From: an uncultured Pseudomonadota bacterium
Lineage (GTDB): Bacteria; Pseudomonadota; Gammaproteobacteria; Burkholderiales; JALYOK01
Direction of reading: 5' to 3'
NCBI GenBank assembly: GCA_902826775.1
Contig: CADEHE010000015.1
Span: forward strand, 1 to 64,000
DNA: 64,000 bases
In this document: one piece after another, positions 41,780 through 50,193 of the stretch
How the letters are laid out: every line of letters starts with the position of its first letter
How positions within the stretch are numbered: position 1 is the stretch's first letter
The notes under the pieces: model-generated
What the model saw: only the letters and a program-made list of their open reading frames with translations
Database searches by the model: none
Told to the model about the DNA's origin: nothing
Position numbers and translations under genes: made by a program

Positions 41780-41849
41780 CGACTGCCTTCCCGCCAGAGG
41801 GGTCTGCCGGGCACGTACCTCCTGAGCAGTCGGGAGCAATGCTACGCAA
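41780..41849 (-). promoter_or_regulatory. Structured 5' leader B (shared with 39218-39286)
   Basis: Minus-strand TTGCGTAGCAT is followed by an outer stem CGACTGC/GCAGTCG (41832-41826 with 41786-41780) around the conserved CCCGGCAGACCC and a CCC/GGG hairpin. It ends 27 nt before the dehydrogenase A start. Compared with leader A the outer stem differs in sequence but keeps pairing. The inner GGCAG can pair with the same 5' arm as the terminal GGCAG, so two exclusive folds exist. Confidence 0.65.
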
Positions 41850-41868
41850 CAACGCACGTACGGTTTAC

Positions 41869-41903
41869 AGATCAATTCCTAGATTTAACCAGGAATTTCT
41901 CCC
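41869..41903 (-). promoter_or_regulatory. Operator for dehydrogenase A
   Basis: GGAATTTCTCCC at 41892-41903 matches the island motif. The site 23 bp away (41869-41880, ending AATTCCT) is degenerate. Position relative to the TAGCAT element equals that at 39.3 kb. Confidence 0.6.
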
Positions 41904-41999
41904 ATCTCTAGATCAATCTTCTGTGTGCTTTTGCGCGAATGACTTGATTTAGTTGGATAAATGAAATCATTATTTGAGTTGAGTCAACGATTCAGGAAA

Positions 42000-42031
42000 G
42001 CGGCGGGAAGCCAGGGCGGCCACCCCGCCGC
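42000..42031 (-). terminator. Hairpin after quinohemoprotein gene
   Basis: GCGGCGGG pairs with CCCGCCGC 7 bp after the stop codon of the gene at 42039-44180; minus-strand TTTCCTG follows. A moderate intrinsic terminator. Confidence 0.55.
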
Positions 42032-42038
42032 ATTTCAT

Positions 42039-44180
42039 TTATCGCATGACCGCTTTCTCAGCTGCCAAGTCCTTCTGTAATACACGCGCGCGACTAGCAA
42101 TATATGCACGCAGCGCTTCGGAATCTTCTGGAGAGAGTGTCTTGCCCCAGCCGGGCATTCCCTTACTCTCCAGCGCGCCCTTCAAAACGATTTCTTCGAA
42201 GGCGGCGCGATTGGAGGGAATGGGGGAACGTCTCAAATCCGGAACCATGTTGTTGGTATTCATGCCGAAACCGTGGCAGAACACGCAATTGCCGAACAAC
42301 TGCCCACCCTTGGCCACTTGCTCGTCGGTGAACTTGTCCGGTGCGACCATCGCCTCTAGTACTGGCTTGGTATTGTCCGGAAGCGTTGCTGACCCACCCA
42401 GCTTAAAAACTAGCACTCTTCCATTCTTGCCGACTTTTGCGTTCATAAAGAAGGGAACGTGTAACGCGTTTGATCCACCGAACCCTGCCAGAACAGCTAT
42501 ATATTGATCGCCTTTGACCGCATAAGACATCGCGCCCGCAACAATGCCGTCAAACCCCTGCCAGCTCCAAACTTTCTGTCCGGTGTCGGCACGATACGCG
42601 ACAAAGCGGCCGTCAGGTGTGCCTTGAAATACTAGATCTCCACCTGTTGCTAACACACCAGCCGAAGCAACCCCACCGTGATTGACGCGCCAGGCTTCGG
42701 CCTGCCGTACAGGATCCCAGGCCACGAGATGTCCTTCGGTGCGCATGGCCTGAATCTTGCGCTCCGGTTCGTCCTGCGGACCCGCATTTTGCTTAGAGGT
42801 AATGCCCAAATTCCACGCACCATGACCAGGTTGGTACTTAAAACTCCCGTCGTCCGCGTACCCGAAGGGAATATTCTGCACGGGCAGGTAGACAAGGTTC
42901 GTTTTTGGGCTGTAGGCCATAGGGTGCCAGTTGTGCGCACCGAAGGGGCCTGGAATCGCCAGGAAGTCGCCGCCCGTGATCCCATACCGCGCCTGCTCAT
43001 AGACCACCGGCCGTCCCGACTCTATGTTTACCCCGGATGCCCAGTTCACGGTCGCGAACTGCTCCGCGGAAATCAACTTACCGCTCTTCCGATCAACCAC
43101 GTAAAAGAAGCCATTCTTCGGTGCGTGCAATGCAACTTTGCGTTTGGTGCCGTTGATACTCAGTTCCGACAAAATGATGGGCTGCACTGAAGTGTAGTCC
43201 CAGTCGTCCCCGGGTGTTTGCTGGTAATGCCATCTATACTCACCCGTATTGGCATCGAGTGCCAGCATTGATGCAACGAAGAGGTTATCCCCTTGATTAC
43301 CAGAGCGCGCCTTCCAGCTCCATGGGTTAGGGTTGCCCGTCCCGACAATAATTTGGTCAAAGTCGGGGTCATAGACAATCGCGTCCCATGCAGTGCCGCC
43401 ACCGCCGGTTTGCTTCCATGCACCATCTCCCCAGGTGAAATAGCCTTTCTCCATGTGGATCTTGTCCGATGCGGCCCCATCCGGTTTATTGTCGGGGTTT
43501 GGGGTAATGTAGAAGCGCCAAGCCAGCTTTCCCGTTTCTGCATCGTACGCCGTGACGTATCCTCGCACTCCATACTCGGACCCGCTGTTGCCGATGATCA
43601 CCTTACCCTTAAAGGCCCGTGGCGCACCGGTAATTGAGTAGGGCTTAGACTGATCCACCGTGACGACCGACCAAACCTCCTTACCAGTGGCAGCGTCCAG
43701 CGCTATAAGTCGACCGTCCAACGTTCCCACATAGATCTTTCCGTTCCATGCGGCCACGCCACGGTTTACGAGATCACAACAGACGCTTTTCGCAATCGTA
43801 CCTGGTACTTTTGGATCGAAGCGCCATAGCTCTTTGCCTGTTGCTGCGTCGTAGGCGTAGACTTTTGACCAAGATGTGCTCGTGTACATCACACCATCGA
43901 CAACGAGGGGCGTTGCCTGCTGTCCCCTATTGGTATCGAAATCCGCATACCACGCGAGCTTCAAATTGGCAATGTTCGTCGTGTTAATTTGAGCGAGCGG
44001 ACTGTAATGTGCTTCTGCGTAAGTCCCGCCGTGAGTCATCCAGTTATGTGGTTCCTTTTCCGCTTTGAGCAAGCGAGAAGCATCCACTTTCGCGTGCTCC
44101 GCCGCACCGCCTGCCGCCGAAAGACTCAGCATCGCAGCGACGAACAACCCAGCCGCACGCCCCAGCATTTTGGCCTTCAT
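42039..44180 (-). CDS. Quinohemoprotein alcohol dehydrogenase (PQQ and heme c)
   Basis: A 713-residue periplasmic enzyme with a PQQ propeller fused to a C-terminal cytochrome c domain, oxidising alcohols and passing electrons through its own heme. All canonical residues are present: vicinal Cys134-Cys135, Glu202 (GSEYGVRG), Asn283 (GTGNPNPW) and catalytic Asp328 in DDWDYTS. The residue two after this Asp is Thr330, so it should use calcium, not a lanthanide. The heme motif is CVFCH near residue 638. The signal peptide ends near GGA-AE. It is transcribed alone, with a terminator hairpin after it and an operator-like site in its long upstream gap. Confidence 0.9.
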   Translation of the reverse strand: MKAKMLGRAAGLFVAAMLSLSAAGGAAEHAKVDASRLLKAEKEPHNWMTHGGTYAEAHYSPLAQINTTNIANLKLAWYADFDTNRGQQATPLVVDGVMYTSTSWSKVYAYDAATGKELWRFDPKVPGTIAKSVCCDLVNRGVAAWNGKIYVGTLDGRLIALDAATGKEVWSVVTVDQSKPYSITGAPRAFKGKVIIGNSGSEYGVRGYVTAYDAETGKLAWRFYITPNPDNKPDGAASDKIHMEKGYFTWGDGAWKQTGGGGTAWDAIVYDPDFDQIIVGTGNPNPWSWKARSGNQGDNLFVASMLALDANTGEYRWHYQQTPGDDWDYTSVQPIILSELSINGTKRKVALHAPKNGFFYVVDRKSGKLISAEQFATVNWASGVNIESGRPVVYEQARYGITGGDFLAIPGPFGAHNWHPMAYSPKTNLVYLPVQNIPFGYADDGSFKYQPGHGAWNLGITSKQNAGPQDEPERKIQAMRTEGHLVAWDPVRQAEAWRVNHGGVASAGVLATGGDLVFQGTPDGRFVAYRADTGQKVWSWQGFDGIVAGAMSYAVKGDQYIAVLAGFGGSNALHVPFFMNAKVGKNGRVLVFKLGGSATLPDNTKPVLEAMVAPDKFTDEQVAKGGQLFGNCVFCHGFGMNTNNMVPDLRRSPIPSNRAAFEEIVLKGALESKGMPGWGKTLSPEDSEALRAYIASRARVLQKDLAAEKAVMR

Positions 44181-44692
44181 ATGCGATCTCCTCTATTCTC
44201 AACTTTGGTAGTCGTTTGGCGTTGTCCGCCAATCCACTGTTAGTAGTGCGATTAAACTCCTCAGGCAACAGTCGCTCGCCCAGCTATTTGCATGAGAAGG
44301 TCGCCGATTCTGGTCCTCGTAGTCGTTCTGCGACTAGAGATATGCTCCTCGCGGAAGCAGGATTGCCTACCGTATGAGGGTAGAAAAATGCTGGCCGCTG
44401 CGGGAAAATTTCCTGGAAGATACGCGAATCATGCAGCAGTTGTCAGCGATGATGTTGTCACAGTCCCGCGAACTCTTAGGAACAGCCGCCATCGAAGCTT
44501 GGCATGGCCGCTTGCTCTAAACCAAAATTCTGGTAGCGTTCGACTTCGGCATGTCTAAGGCACAATCGCCAATTCGACTTTGCGATTGAAACGGTCCCTA
44601 GCAGACCCGATTGATCGTCGCTGTGCGCCGGACACAAGTTGTTGAACGAACTCTGAACTGTAGTGATTTGCGGAAGGCACCTGGAGATGAAG
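44181..44692. promoter_or_regulatory. Divergent promoter region with operator-like site
   Basis: This 512-bp gap between the quinohemoprotein gene (minus) and the Sel1 gene (plus) has no supported gene. GGGAAAATTTCC at 44402-44413 matches the island operator. A second site at 23 bp is not clear, only a weak GGTAGAAAAATG at 44379. Confidence 0.45.
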
Positions 44693-46156
44693 ATGAGGAT
44701 GCGAGCATTGGAGCTAGCAGCGATGGCGGTCGCCAGCGTTGCCGCCATGGGCAGCGCCTATGCCGACGTCGAACGAGGCATCGATGCGTATAACAAGGGC
44801 GACTTCAAGAGCGCCCTTGCAGAACTGAGAACGGCAAGCCAAGCAGGCGACGCCAAGGCGCAGTTTTACCTTGGCGAGATGTATGACAAGGGCCGTGGCG
44901 TGCCGCAAGATTTCGTGGAATCCGCGAGGTGGTACCGATCCGCAGCGGACAACAGTCACCTCGACGCACAAGACCTACTTTGCTCGCGCTTCTTCTTTGG
45001 CCAAGCGAGCTTACCAAAGGATGCCGCTGCAGCGCTGGGGTATTGCTCGCTTGCGGGCAAAGCCGGGCGCGCGTACTCAGCTTATCTGGCTGGGCACCTG
45101 CTAGAACACGGGGAAAACGTGACGCACGATAAACCCCGTGCCGTGGAGTTCTATCGAATCGCTGCCGAGGCCGGCAATGTCGATGCGCAGGAGGCGCTCG
45201 GCAGCATCTACTTCTTTGGCACCGCCGTAACCCAAGATCACGTCCAGGCGGAAAAATGGCTCCGGCCTGTCGCCGAGGCAGGACGCGCATTCTCGCAATA
45301 TCTCTTAGGCTATCTGTTGGAAGCCGGAAAGGGCGTGAATGCGGATGCTACCGAAGCCGCTCGTTGGTATCGAAAGGCGGCGGACCAGGGCAACGCTCAG
45401 GCTATGGCAAGCCTCGCCGCTTTGTACATCGCGGGCAGCGGTGTCGATAAGGACGAATCCGAAGCGCTGAAATGGCTGATCAAAGCCGCTGATAAGGAAG
45501 AGGCCTCGGCGTACTATCCGATAGGGTGGGCCTACTTTCAAGGCAAGGGGGTCGAGCAAGACGATGCGGTAGCGCTGAAGTGGATGACCAAAGCCGCGGA
45601 CAAGGGAAACGCTCAAGCGCAGTTCATGGCGGGGTTGCTTAGCGAAACCAACAGAAAATCGCCGCCGGATTTAGCCGCCGCAGCGAAGTGGTATCGCGCA
45701 GCCGCCGAGCAAGGCAACACCGACGCGATGCAACCGCTTGCGCGACTCTACTTTGACGGCAACGGTGTTCCACAAGATCTAAGCGAAGCAGCCAAATGGT
45801 ATCAAAAGGCCGCCGAAAGCGGTAATGCTCTGGCGCAGTACGCCCTGGGCTACCTTTTCGAGCACGGCAAGGGCTTAGCCATCGACGATGGCCAAGCCGC
45901 TCATTGGTATCAAGCCGCAGCTGCGCAAGGTAACGCGCACGCCCAGTTGCGCGTAGGTTGGTTGTACTTCGAGGGCAAAGGCGTGGCAAAGGACTTGTTA
46001 GTAGCGCACATGTGGAGCAATTTAGCTGCCGCTAGCTTGTCCGACAGCTCTCGTGCTGACGCCGAAAAGCAGCGCGACTACATTGCCAGCCAACTTTCTC
46101 CGGAAGATCTTTCGAAGGCGCAGCAACTGGCGCGCGAATGGAAGCCCAAGAGTTGA
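44693..46156 (+). CDS. Sel1-like repeat protein
   Basis: A 487-residue exported protein of about eleven Sel1-like (TPR-like) repeats, units such as AQFYLGEMYDKGRGVPQDFVE, spanning about residues 20-460. Three ATGs lie close together, and GGAG at 44683-44686 gives the best spacing (6) to 44693. The signal peptide ends near AYA-DV. Sel1 proteins are scaffolds for protein contacts in the envelope or secretion. It lies among the oxidation genes without operon partners, so any link to them is only by position. Confidence 0.8.
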   Translation: MRMRALELAAMAVASVAAMGSAYADVERGIDAYNKGDFKSALAELRTASQAGDAKAQFYLGEMYDKGRGVPQDFVESARWYRSAADNSHLDAQDLLCSRFFFGQASLPKDAAAALGYCSLAGKAGRAYSAYLAGHLLEHGENVTHDKPRAVEFYRIAAEAGNVDAQEALGSIYFFGTAVTQDHVQAEKWLRPVAEAGRAFSQYLLGYLLEAGKGVNADATEAARWYRKAADQGNAQAMASLAALYIAGSGVDKDESEALKWLIKAADKEEASAYYPIGWAYFQGKGVEQDDAVALKWMTKAADKGNAQAQFMAGLLSETNRKSPPDLAAAAKWYRAAAEQGNTDAMQPLARLYFDGNGVPQDLSEAAKWYQKAAESGNALAQYALGYLFEHGKGLAIDDGQAAHWYQAAAAQGNAHAQLRVGWLYFEGKGVAKDLLVAHMWSNLAAASLSDSSRADAEKQRDYIASQLSPEDLSKAQQLAREWKPKS

Positions 46157-46359
46157 AGTGGCGGGAACGGTGCGCCCAACTCAACTTAACGTGCAATCGG
46201 CGGCGGATAGACCCGTCCATCGAGCTATCGCCGGAATCGTAAGCCCCCCATTCGAAGCAAGCGCCTGACCGATCTGAGCTCCGACTCGGCCTATCCTAGC
46301 GCAGCACTCGCCAACGTCTGCAACGCTTCCGATAGAATTGGGCATCGGAGCAGACAGAC

Positions 46360-47175
46360 TCAGTTGCAGACATACCCACTGGTCAGAATGAGCTTAAGCG
46401 GCTGCCCCGATTCCCCTCCTTCCCACAATCCAATCTTCAAGCTCTGAGGCGTTGCATTGTAACCCGCCGAACACACTTGCCGAACGTACAACCACGGGGA
46501 ACTCGGGCTAGAGTAGTTATAGAGTTCGCACGTTTGCGGGTCATTGGCATCAGAATCAACCCAGAAATTCATCCATCCCAAATTAAGGTCGGCCGCCGTG
46601 CCCGGCGGGACAATCTGGCTGATTCCCTTCGTCGTACGCCCGACGTATTCCAGATACTTCTTGGCTCCCGAGCTCATGTCGTACCCGGCGAGCGCGGGCA
46701 CCGTACTCTTGACGGCACGCCTGATATTGTTCGCTTCGAAAGGAAAGGGGTTGCCTTGCATCCAGCCCGCGGTGTTTAAAGCTACGCGCATGCGCAGGAT
46801 GTACGTGTTTGAGGTATCGCAGCTCGTCCCTGCTCCTTTGCAGTACAACTGGTCGTAAAGCGTGCCGACAGTTACACTGTTGCCGAGTATCGGAGCCGAT
46901 CGGCTCAGCTTCAAGATAAAGCCGTTCAAATCTGAGGATGACACCTTACAAGCGGCATTGGTCGTAGATTGGGTCTTAACTGGAATTTGATTGCCAAATG
47001 GCGGCGCGTTGCCGGGATTATTGACACAACTGATTGGCTGCGGCGCCAAGATGGTTTTCGGATTGCAGGTCAGGTAAGGCGCGCCGCTCGTTGGCGGTGA
47101 GACCCATCCGGCAGTTGCAACCTTCGCCAAACAAAGACCAAATGAGAGCAAACTTAAACTCAATTTGGCTTGCAT
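46360..47175 (-). CDS. Unknown exported protein, last gene of dehydrogenase C operon
   Basis: A 271-residue secreted protein (signal peptide ending near ATA-GW), probably beta-rich, with eight or more cysteines spread along the mature chain (YLTCNPK, ISCVNN, YCKGAGTSC, TCELYNYS, RQVCSAGY, YVCN). No family is recognised. It is 13 bp after the cytochrome c_L-like gene and so belongs to the operon dehydrogenase C, CxxxCH cytochrome, c_L-like cytochrome, this gene. By position it could be an accessory or maturation factor, as MxaJ/XoxJ is in methanol systems, but I see no MxaJ-type (solute-binding) sequence. Confidence 0.6.
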   Translation of the reverse strand: MQAKLSLSLLSFGLCLAKVATAGWVSPPTSGAPYLTCNPKTILAPQPISCVNNPGNAPPFGNQIPVKTQSTTNAACKVSSSDLNGFILKLSRSAPILGNSVTVGTLYDQLYCKGAGTSCDTSNTYILRMRVALNTAGWMQGNPFPFEANNIRRAVKSTVPALAGYDMSSGAKKYLEYVGRTTKGISQIVPPGTAADLNLGWMNFWVDSDANDPQTCELYNYSSPSSPWLYVRQVCSAGYNATPQSLKIGLWEGGESGQPLKLILTSGYVCN

Positions 47176-47188
47176 ACATCGCTCCTCA

Positions 47189-47644
47189 TTACTTTCGCAA
47201 ACTGGTCACGTACGCCATGATCTTTAGAATGTCATCCTGCGATAGCGTGCCACGCAGTGGTACCATCGCTGCAGCAGCACCGCCGTAGATGGTTTCAAAG
47301 ACACCCTTGTCGCTGTTGTTCTTTGGGTAGAGATAAGCGTCGTCAATCAAGCTAGGTCCCATCCGGCCATTCGCTTTGATGCCGTGACAGATTGCGCAGC
47401 GCTCCAGGAAAATCGCGCCACCACGTTCAATCGCTTCCGCTTCGCCGCGATAGGCATTCTTGGCGGTTTTATGAAACTGACGCACCGCCTCTGTCACCGT
47501 TTCGCCCTCCGCCGGCGAGACATCAAGCGGCTCGTCAGAAAAGGTCGAACGAAAATCTAGCACGGCAGAATCCGGGCTGGCAAACCCCGCGCAGGCAATC
47601 AGCAGCAACGCGGCCGCAAAACGGGAGTCTATAGTCATCGCCAT
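47189..47644 (-). CDS. Cytochrome c_L-like protein (XoxG/MxaG family)
   Basis: A 151-residue periplasmic cytochrome c with Cys83-Ala-Ile-Cys86-His87. The surroundings are typical of the special acceptor of methanol dehydrogenase: AVRQFHKTAKNAYRGEAEAI before the heme, GRMGPSLIDDAYLYP after it, GVFETIYGGAAAAMVPLRG with the axial Met, and LSQDDILKIMAYVTSL. In known methylotrophs c_L is the partner of MxaF or XoxF. Here it sits in the operon of dehydrogenase C, which is not a canonical XoxF, together with a second cytochrome. Confidence 0.85.
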   Translation of the reverse strand: MAMTIDSRFAAALLLIACAGFASPDSAVLDFRSTFSDEPLDVSPAEGETVTEAVRQFHKTAKNAYRGEAEAIERGGAIFLERCAICHGIKANGRMGPSLIDDAYLYPKNNSDKGVFETIYGGAAAAMVPLRGTLSQDDILKIMAYVTSLRK

Positions 47645-47657
47645 GATTGAAGCTGGC

Positions 47658-48098
47658 TCAATGCGCCTCCCGCAGCGATACGATATAAGCGATCACCTGC
47701 CAGATCTTTTCCTCCGCAAGCACGCCCTTCCATGCCGGCATCGGATCGACGCGACGGCGCCCATTCGAAATGGTGTAGTACAGCGTCGATACGCTCAAGT
47801 CCGCGCGGCCGCGCAACGCAGGTCCGCGCTTCGCGTGCCCCTCGCTGCCATGACAGTACCCCGCGCACACGCCATTGAACGTCTGCCGCCCTTGCTCAAT
47901 GCTCTCTGCGCTGCGCAAGTCGACACCCGCGGTCTTCTCCGGCGGCGGCCATTCCTCGGCGCTGACCGGTTGCGCCAGCGCCAACAACAAAGAAAAAAGC
48001 GCTGCCAGTGGCAGCGCTAAAGTTGGTGGGAGGTAGTGGAGAGGTCGGTATGGTAACTCTCCCCAAATATTCACCAACAGGAGGCTTTCAAGGCGCAT
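47658..48098 (-). CDS. Cytochrome c with CxxxCH motif, partner of dehydrogenase C
   Basis: A 146-residue periplasmic cytochrome with signal peptide (cleavage near VSA-EE, residue 47). The heme motif is Cys78-Ala-Gly-Tyr-Cys82-His83, with three intervening residues. It matches the cytochrome at 39557 in DLRSAESIEQG, GYCHGSEG, RADLS, ISNGRRRVDPMPAWKG and WQVIAYIVSLR. It starts five bases after dehydrogenase C and is followed in 13 bp by the c_L-like gene. Confidence 0.85.
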   Translation of the reverse strand: MRLESLLLVNIWGELPYRPLHYLPPTLALPLAALFSLLLALAQPVSAEEWPPPEKTAGVDLRSAESIEQGRQTFNGVCAGYCHGSEGHAKRGPALRGRADLSVSTLYYTISNGRRRVDPMPAWKGVLAEEKIWQVIAYIVSLREAH

Positions 48099-48103
48099 CG
48101 TAC

Positions 48104-49915
48104 TCAGTGTTCATTTGCTTGAAGTGAGCTAGTTTGAACGCGCTTGTTAGATTTTTGGTGGACAGCGGCGCTGTGCGCCTTTGCTTTGCTGGGCAGTTTG
48201 AAGGCGAACAATGTTGCGCCGGGCGGAAAATCCTTGGTTTCAGGCATTGCTTCTGCCAGCCCGAAGAACACATGCGAGCCAATGCCGCTTGGCACCAGCA
48301 CGTACTGCTCGCCCTTAGCAGCGTAAGTCACGATGCCCCCACGAATGCCCGAGCCCGTGTTAAAGCTCCAGAGCGTCTTGCCGGTTTCGCCGTCGTAGGC
48401 GTACACACGCCCGCGCATGTCGCCGCTGAATACTACGCGCCCTTTGGTCGACAGCACCCCGGAAAGGCGCGGATACTTGTCGTGCACCGACCACTTCTTC
48501 TTGCCAGTAAGTGGATTCCACGCATCCAGTGCCCCATGCACGACATCGTTGGGCGGTGCGACGTGGGAGATGTCCGCGCCAGCGTACCAATTGGGTAGCG
48601 GCTCAAGCTGCGGTTTCTCAGGACGCGTTTTGGCGATCGTGCATAACTCTTGGCGCGAGTTATACCAAAGTTTGGTGTCCGGATTGTAGGATCCTGCGTT
48701 CCAACTTCTGCCGCCATTCATGGAAGGGCAGAACATGTGACCTTCTGAAGTCGCGGGCGGATTGCGGCCAATCAACTGCCCGGTCTTGGGGTCGACGTTC
48801 TTAACGAAGCTGACGTGTTTATTGATGGTCCAGACGTTCTCGATCTTACCGTTGGTCCGATCGTAGACATACACAAAGCCGCTCTTGGCTTGATGCACCG
48901 CGAGCTTCTTCGACCCTTGATCAATAAGTACGAATTCGCCCAAAGTTGAATCGTAGTCCCAGTCATCGTGCGGATGCTCTTGGAAATACCATTTCAGCTC
49001 GCCCGTGTCGGGATTCAGAGCAACTACCGATGACGCGTACAAGTTGTCGCCCGGCCGCGCGCCCACGCGATCACTGCGCCGAAACCCTTTCTCGCCATCT
49101 GCAGCCGGTGCCCAATCAAACCAAGGCGTCGGATTCGAAGTCCCGTAGATAATCAGATTTTGTTCGGCATCGTAACTGCCTACGTGCCAGGCTCCGACGC
49201 CAGCATATTTTGCACTCGACTCGCCTTGATCGTTATTGCCCCAGGTATCATCCTTCACTGGGTCGAAATACCAAATCTTCTCGCCCGTCTTGGCATTGAG
49301 ACCGAAGATGCCGCCGCCACGCGCAGGCATACCGCCCTGCGTAGAACCGAAAATAGCCTTGTCTTTAACAAGCAGCGGCGGCGAAGTGAACAAGCAACCG
49401 CACTTCATCGTATCGACAAGCTGCGTGACCCACACTTCCTTACCGGTCTTAGCGTCAAGGGCGATGGCACGGCCGTCAGACGTCCCGGCATACACCAGCC
49501 CATTACCCACCGATACGCCTCTGTTGTAGGGCGCGGTGGCAATCTGCTCCACTTCCGGCTTATTCTTCGCGTAGTAGTGCCATATCTCCTCGCCGCTCGC
49601 ACCGTCGATTGCGAACACGCGGTTGTAAGAACCCGAATAGTAGACTACCCCATCCAGAACCACTGGCGTCGCCTGCAAACCGTGCGTGATGGCACCAGGC
49701 TGATGCGTCCAAGCGACCTGCAGCTTTCCGACATTGCCGCGATTGATCTTGGCGAGCGGGCTGTAGCGCCAAGCATTGTAGGTGCGGTGATAAGACGGCC
49801 AATCCTCGGCTTTCGCCTGCGCAATGGTGTCCACCTCAGCATTGGCGGTTGCGCTGCCCAGTACAAGAGCCGCCAGCCCTGCAAAGATTGCCTCTTTCAT
49901 CCACACTTTTGCCAT
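48104..49915 (-). CDS. PQQ-type dehydrogenase C (Asp-x-Asp, no vicinal disulfide)
   Basis: A 603-residue quinoprotein from ATG 49915 (GGAGGGGGAG upstream), with a signal peptide ending near ANA-EV. It is a close paralog of dehydrogenase A. Catalytic Asp320 and extra Asp322 lie in HDDWDYDSTLGE, and Asn261 is in GTSNPTPW. The vicinal disulfide is absent; Cys172-Gly-Cys174 is found in the same place as in A. The usual metal-binding Glu is Gly195 (GSTQGGMPARG). It heads an operon with a CxxxCH cytochrome, a c_L-like cytochrome and an unknown exported protein. Confidence 0.85.
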   Translation of the reverse strand: MAKVWMKEAIFAGLAALVLGSATANAEVDTIAQAKAEDWPSYHRTYNAWRYSPLAKINRGNVGKLQVAWTHQPGAITHGLQATPVVLDGVVYYSGSYNRVFAIDGASGEEIWHYYAKNKPEVEQIATAPYNRGVSVGNGLVYAGTSDGRAIALDAKTGKEVWVTQLVDTMKCGCLFTSPPLLVKDKAIFGSTQGGMPARGGGIFGLNAKTGEKIWYFDPVKDDTWGNNDQGESSAKYAGVGAWHVGSYDAEQNLIIYGTSNPTPWFDWAPAADGEKGFRRSDRVGARPGDNLYASSVVALNPDTGELKWYFQEHPHDDWDYDSTLGEFVLIDQGSKKLAVHQAKSGFVYVYDRTNGKIENVWTINKHVSFVKNVDPKTGQLIGRNPPATSEGHMFCPSMNGGRSWNAGSYNPDTKLWYNSRQELCTIAKTRPEKPQLEPLPNWYAGADISHVAPPNDVVHGALDAWNPLTGKKKWSVHDKYPRLSGVLSTKGRVVFSGDMRGRVYAYDGETGKTLWSFNTGSGIRGGIVTYAAKGEQYVLVPSGIGSHVFFGLAEAMPETKDFPPGATLFAFKLPSKAKAHSAAVHQKSNKRVQTSSLQANEH

Positions 49916-49994
49916 GTCTCCCCCTCCTTGTAGTGGGGGCGATATTGGCGCATGACCGCAGTGTCGGATAGTGAGAAACGCCCCAACATACGCA

Positions 49995-50033
49995 GGAGAA
50001 ACTCCCACCGTCTGACGTTTAGGAATTTTTCCT
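49995..50033. promoter_or_regulatory. Operator sites between dehydrogenase C and GSDH genes
   Basis: GGAGAAACTCCC (49995-50006) and GGAATTTTTCCT (50022-50033) match the island motif, here 27 bp apart, with a further GGGATTTTTTCA at 50043. The genes on both sides diverge, so both may be controlled from here. Confidence 0.6.
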
Positions 50034-50193
50034 GTTTCATACGGGATTTTTTCATCGGACTTTCTCGCAGCAAAGGATTACTTTCCGGAGCGGCGAGAGT
50101 CTAGGTCGAAGGACAAGACCGCCTTGATATTTGACGCGCATATTCACTGTACTTTTAGCGACATCCAAAAGAGATAGAGAGAGAGGAGATTGC

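Noticed and set aside
42039..44180. Lanthanide-type active site in the quinohemoprotein dehydrogenase
   Set aside because: The residue two after the catalytic Asp is Thr, and Glu and the vicinal disulfide are canonical, so calcium is expected.
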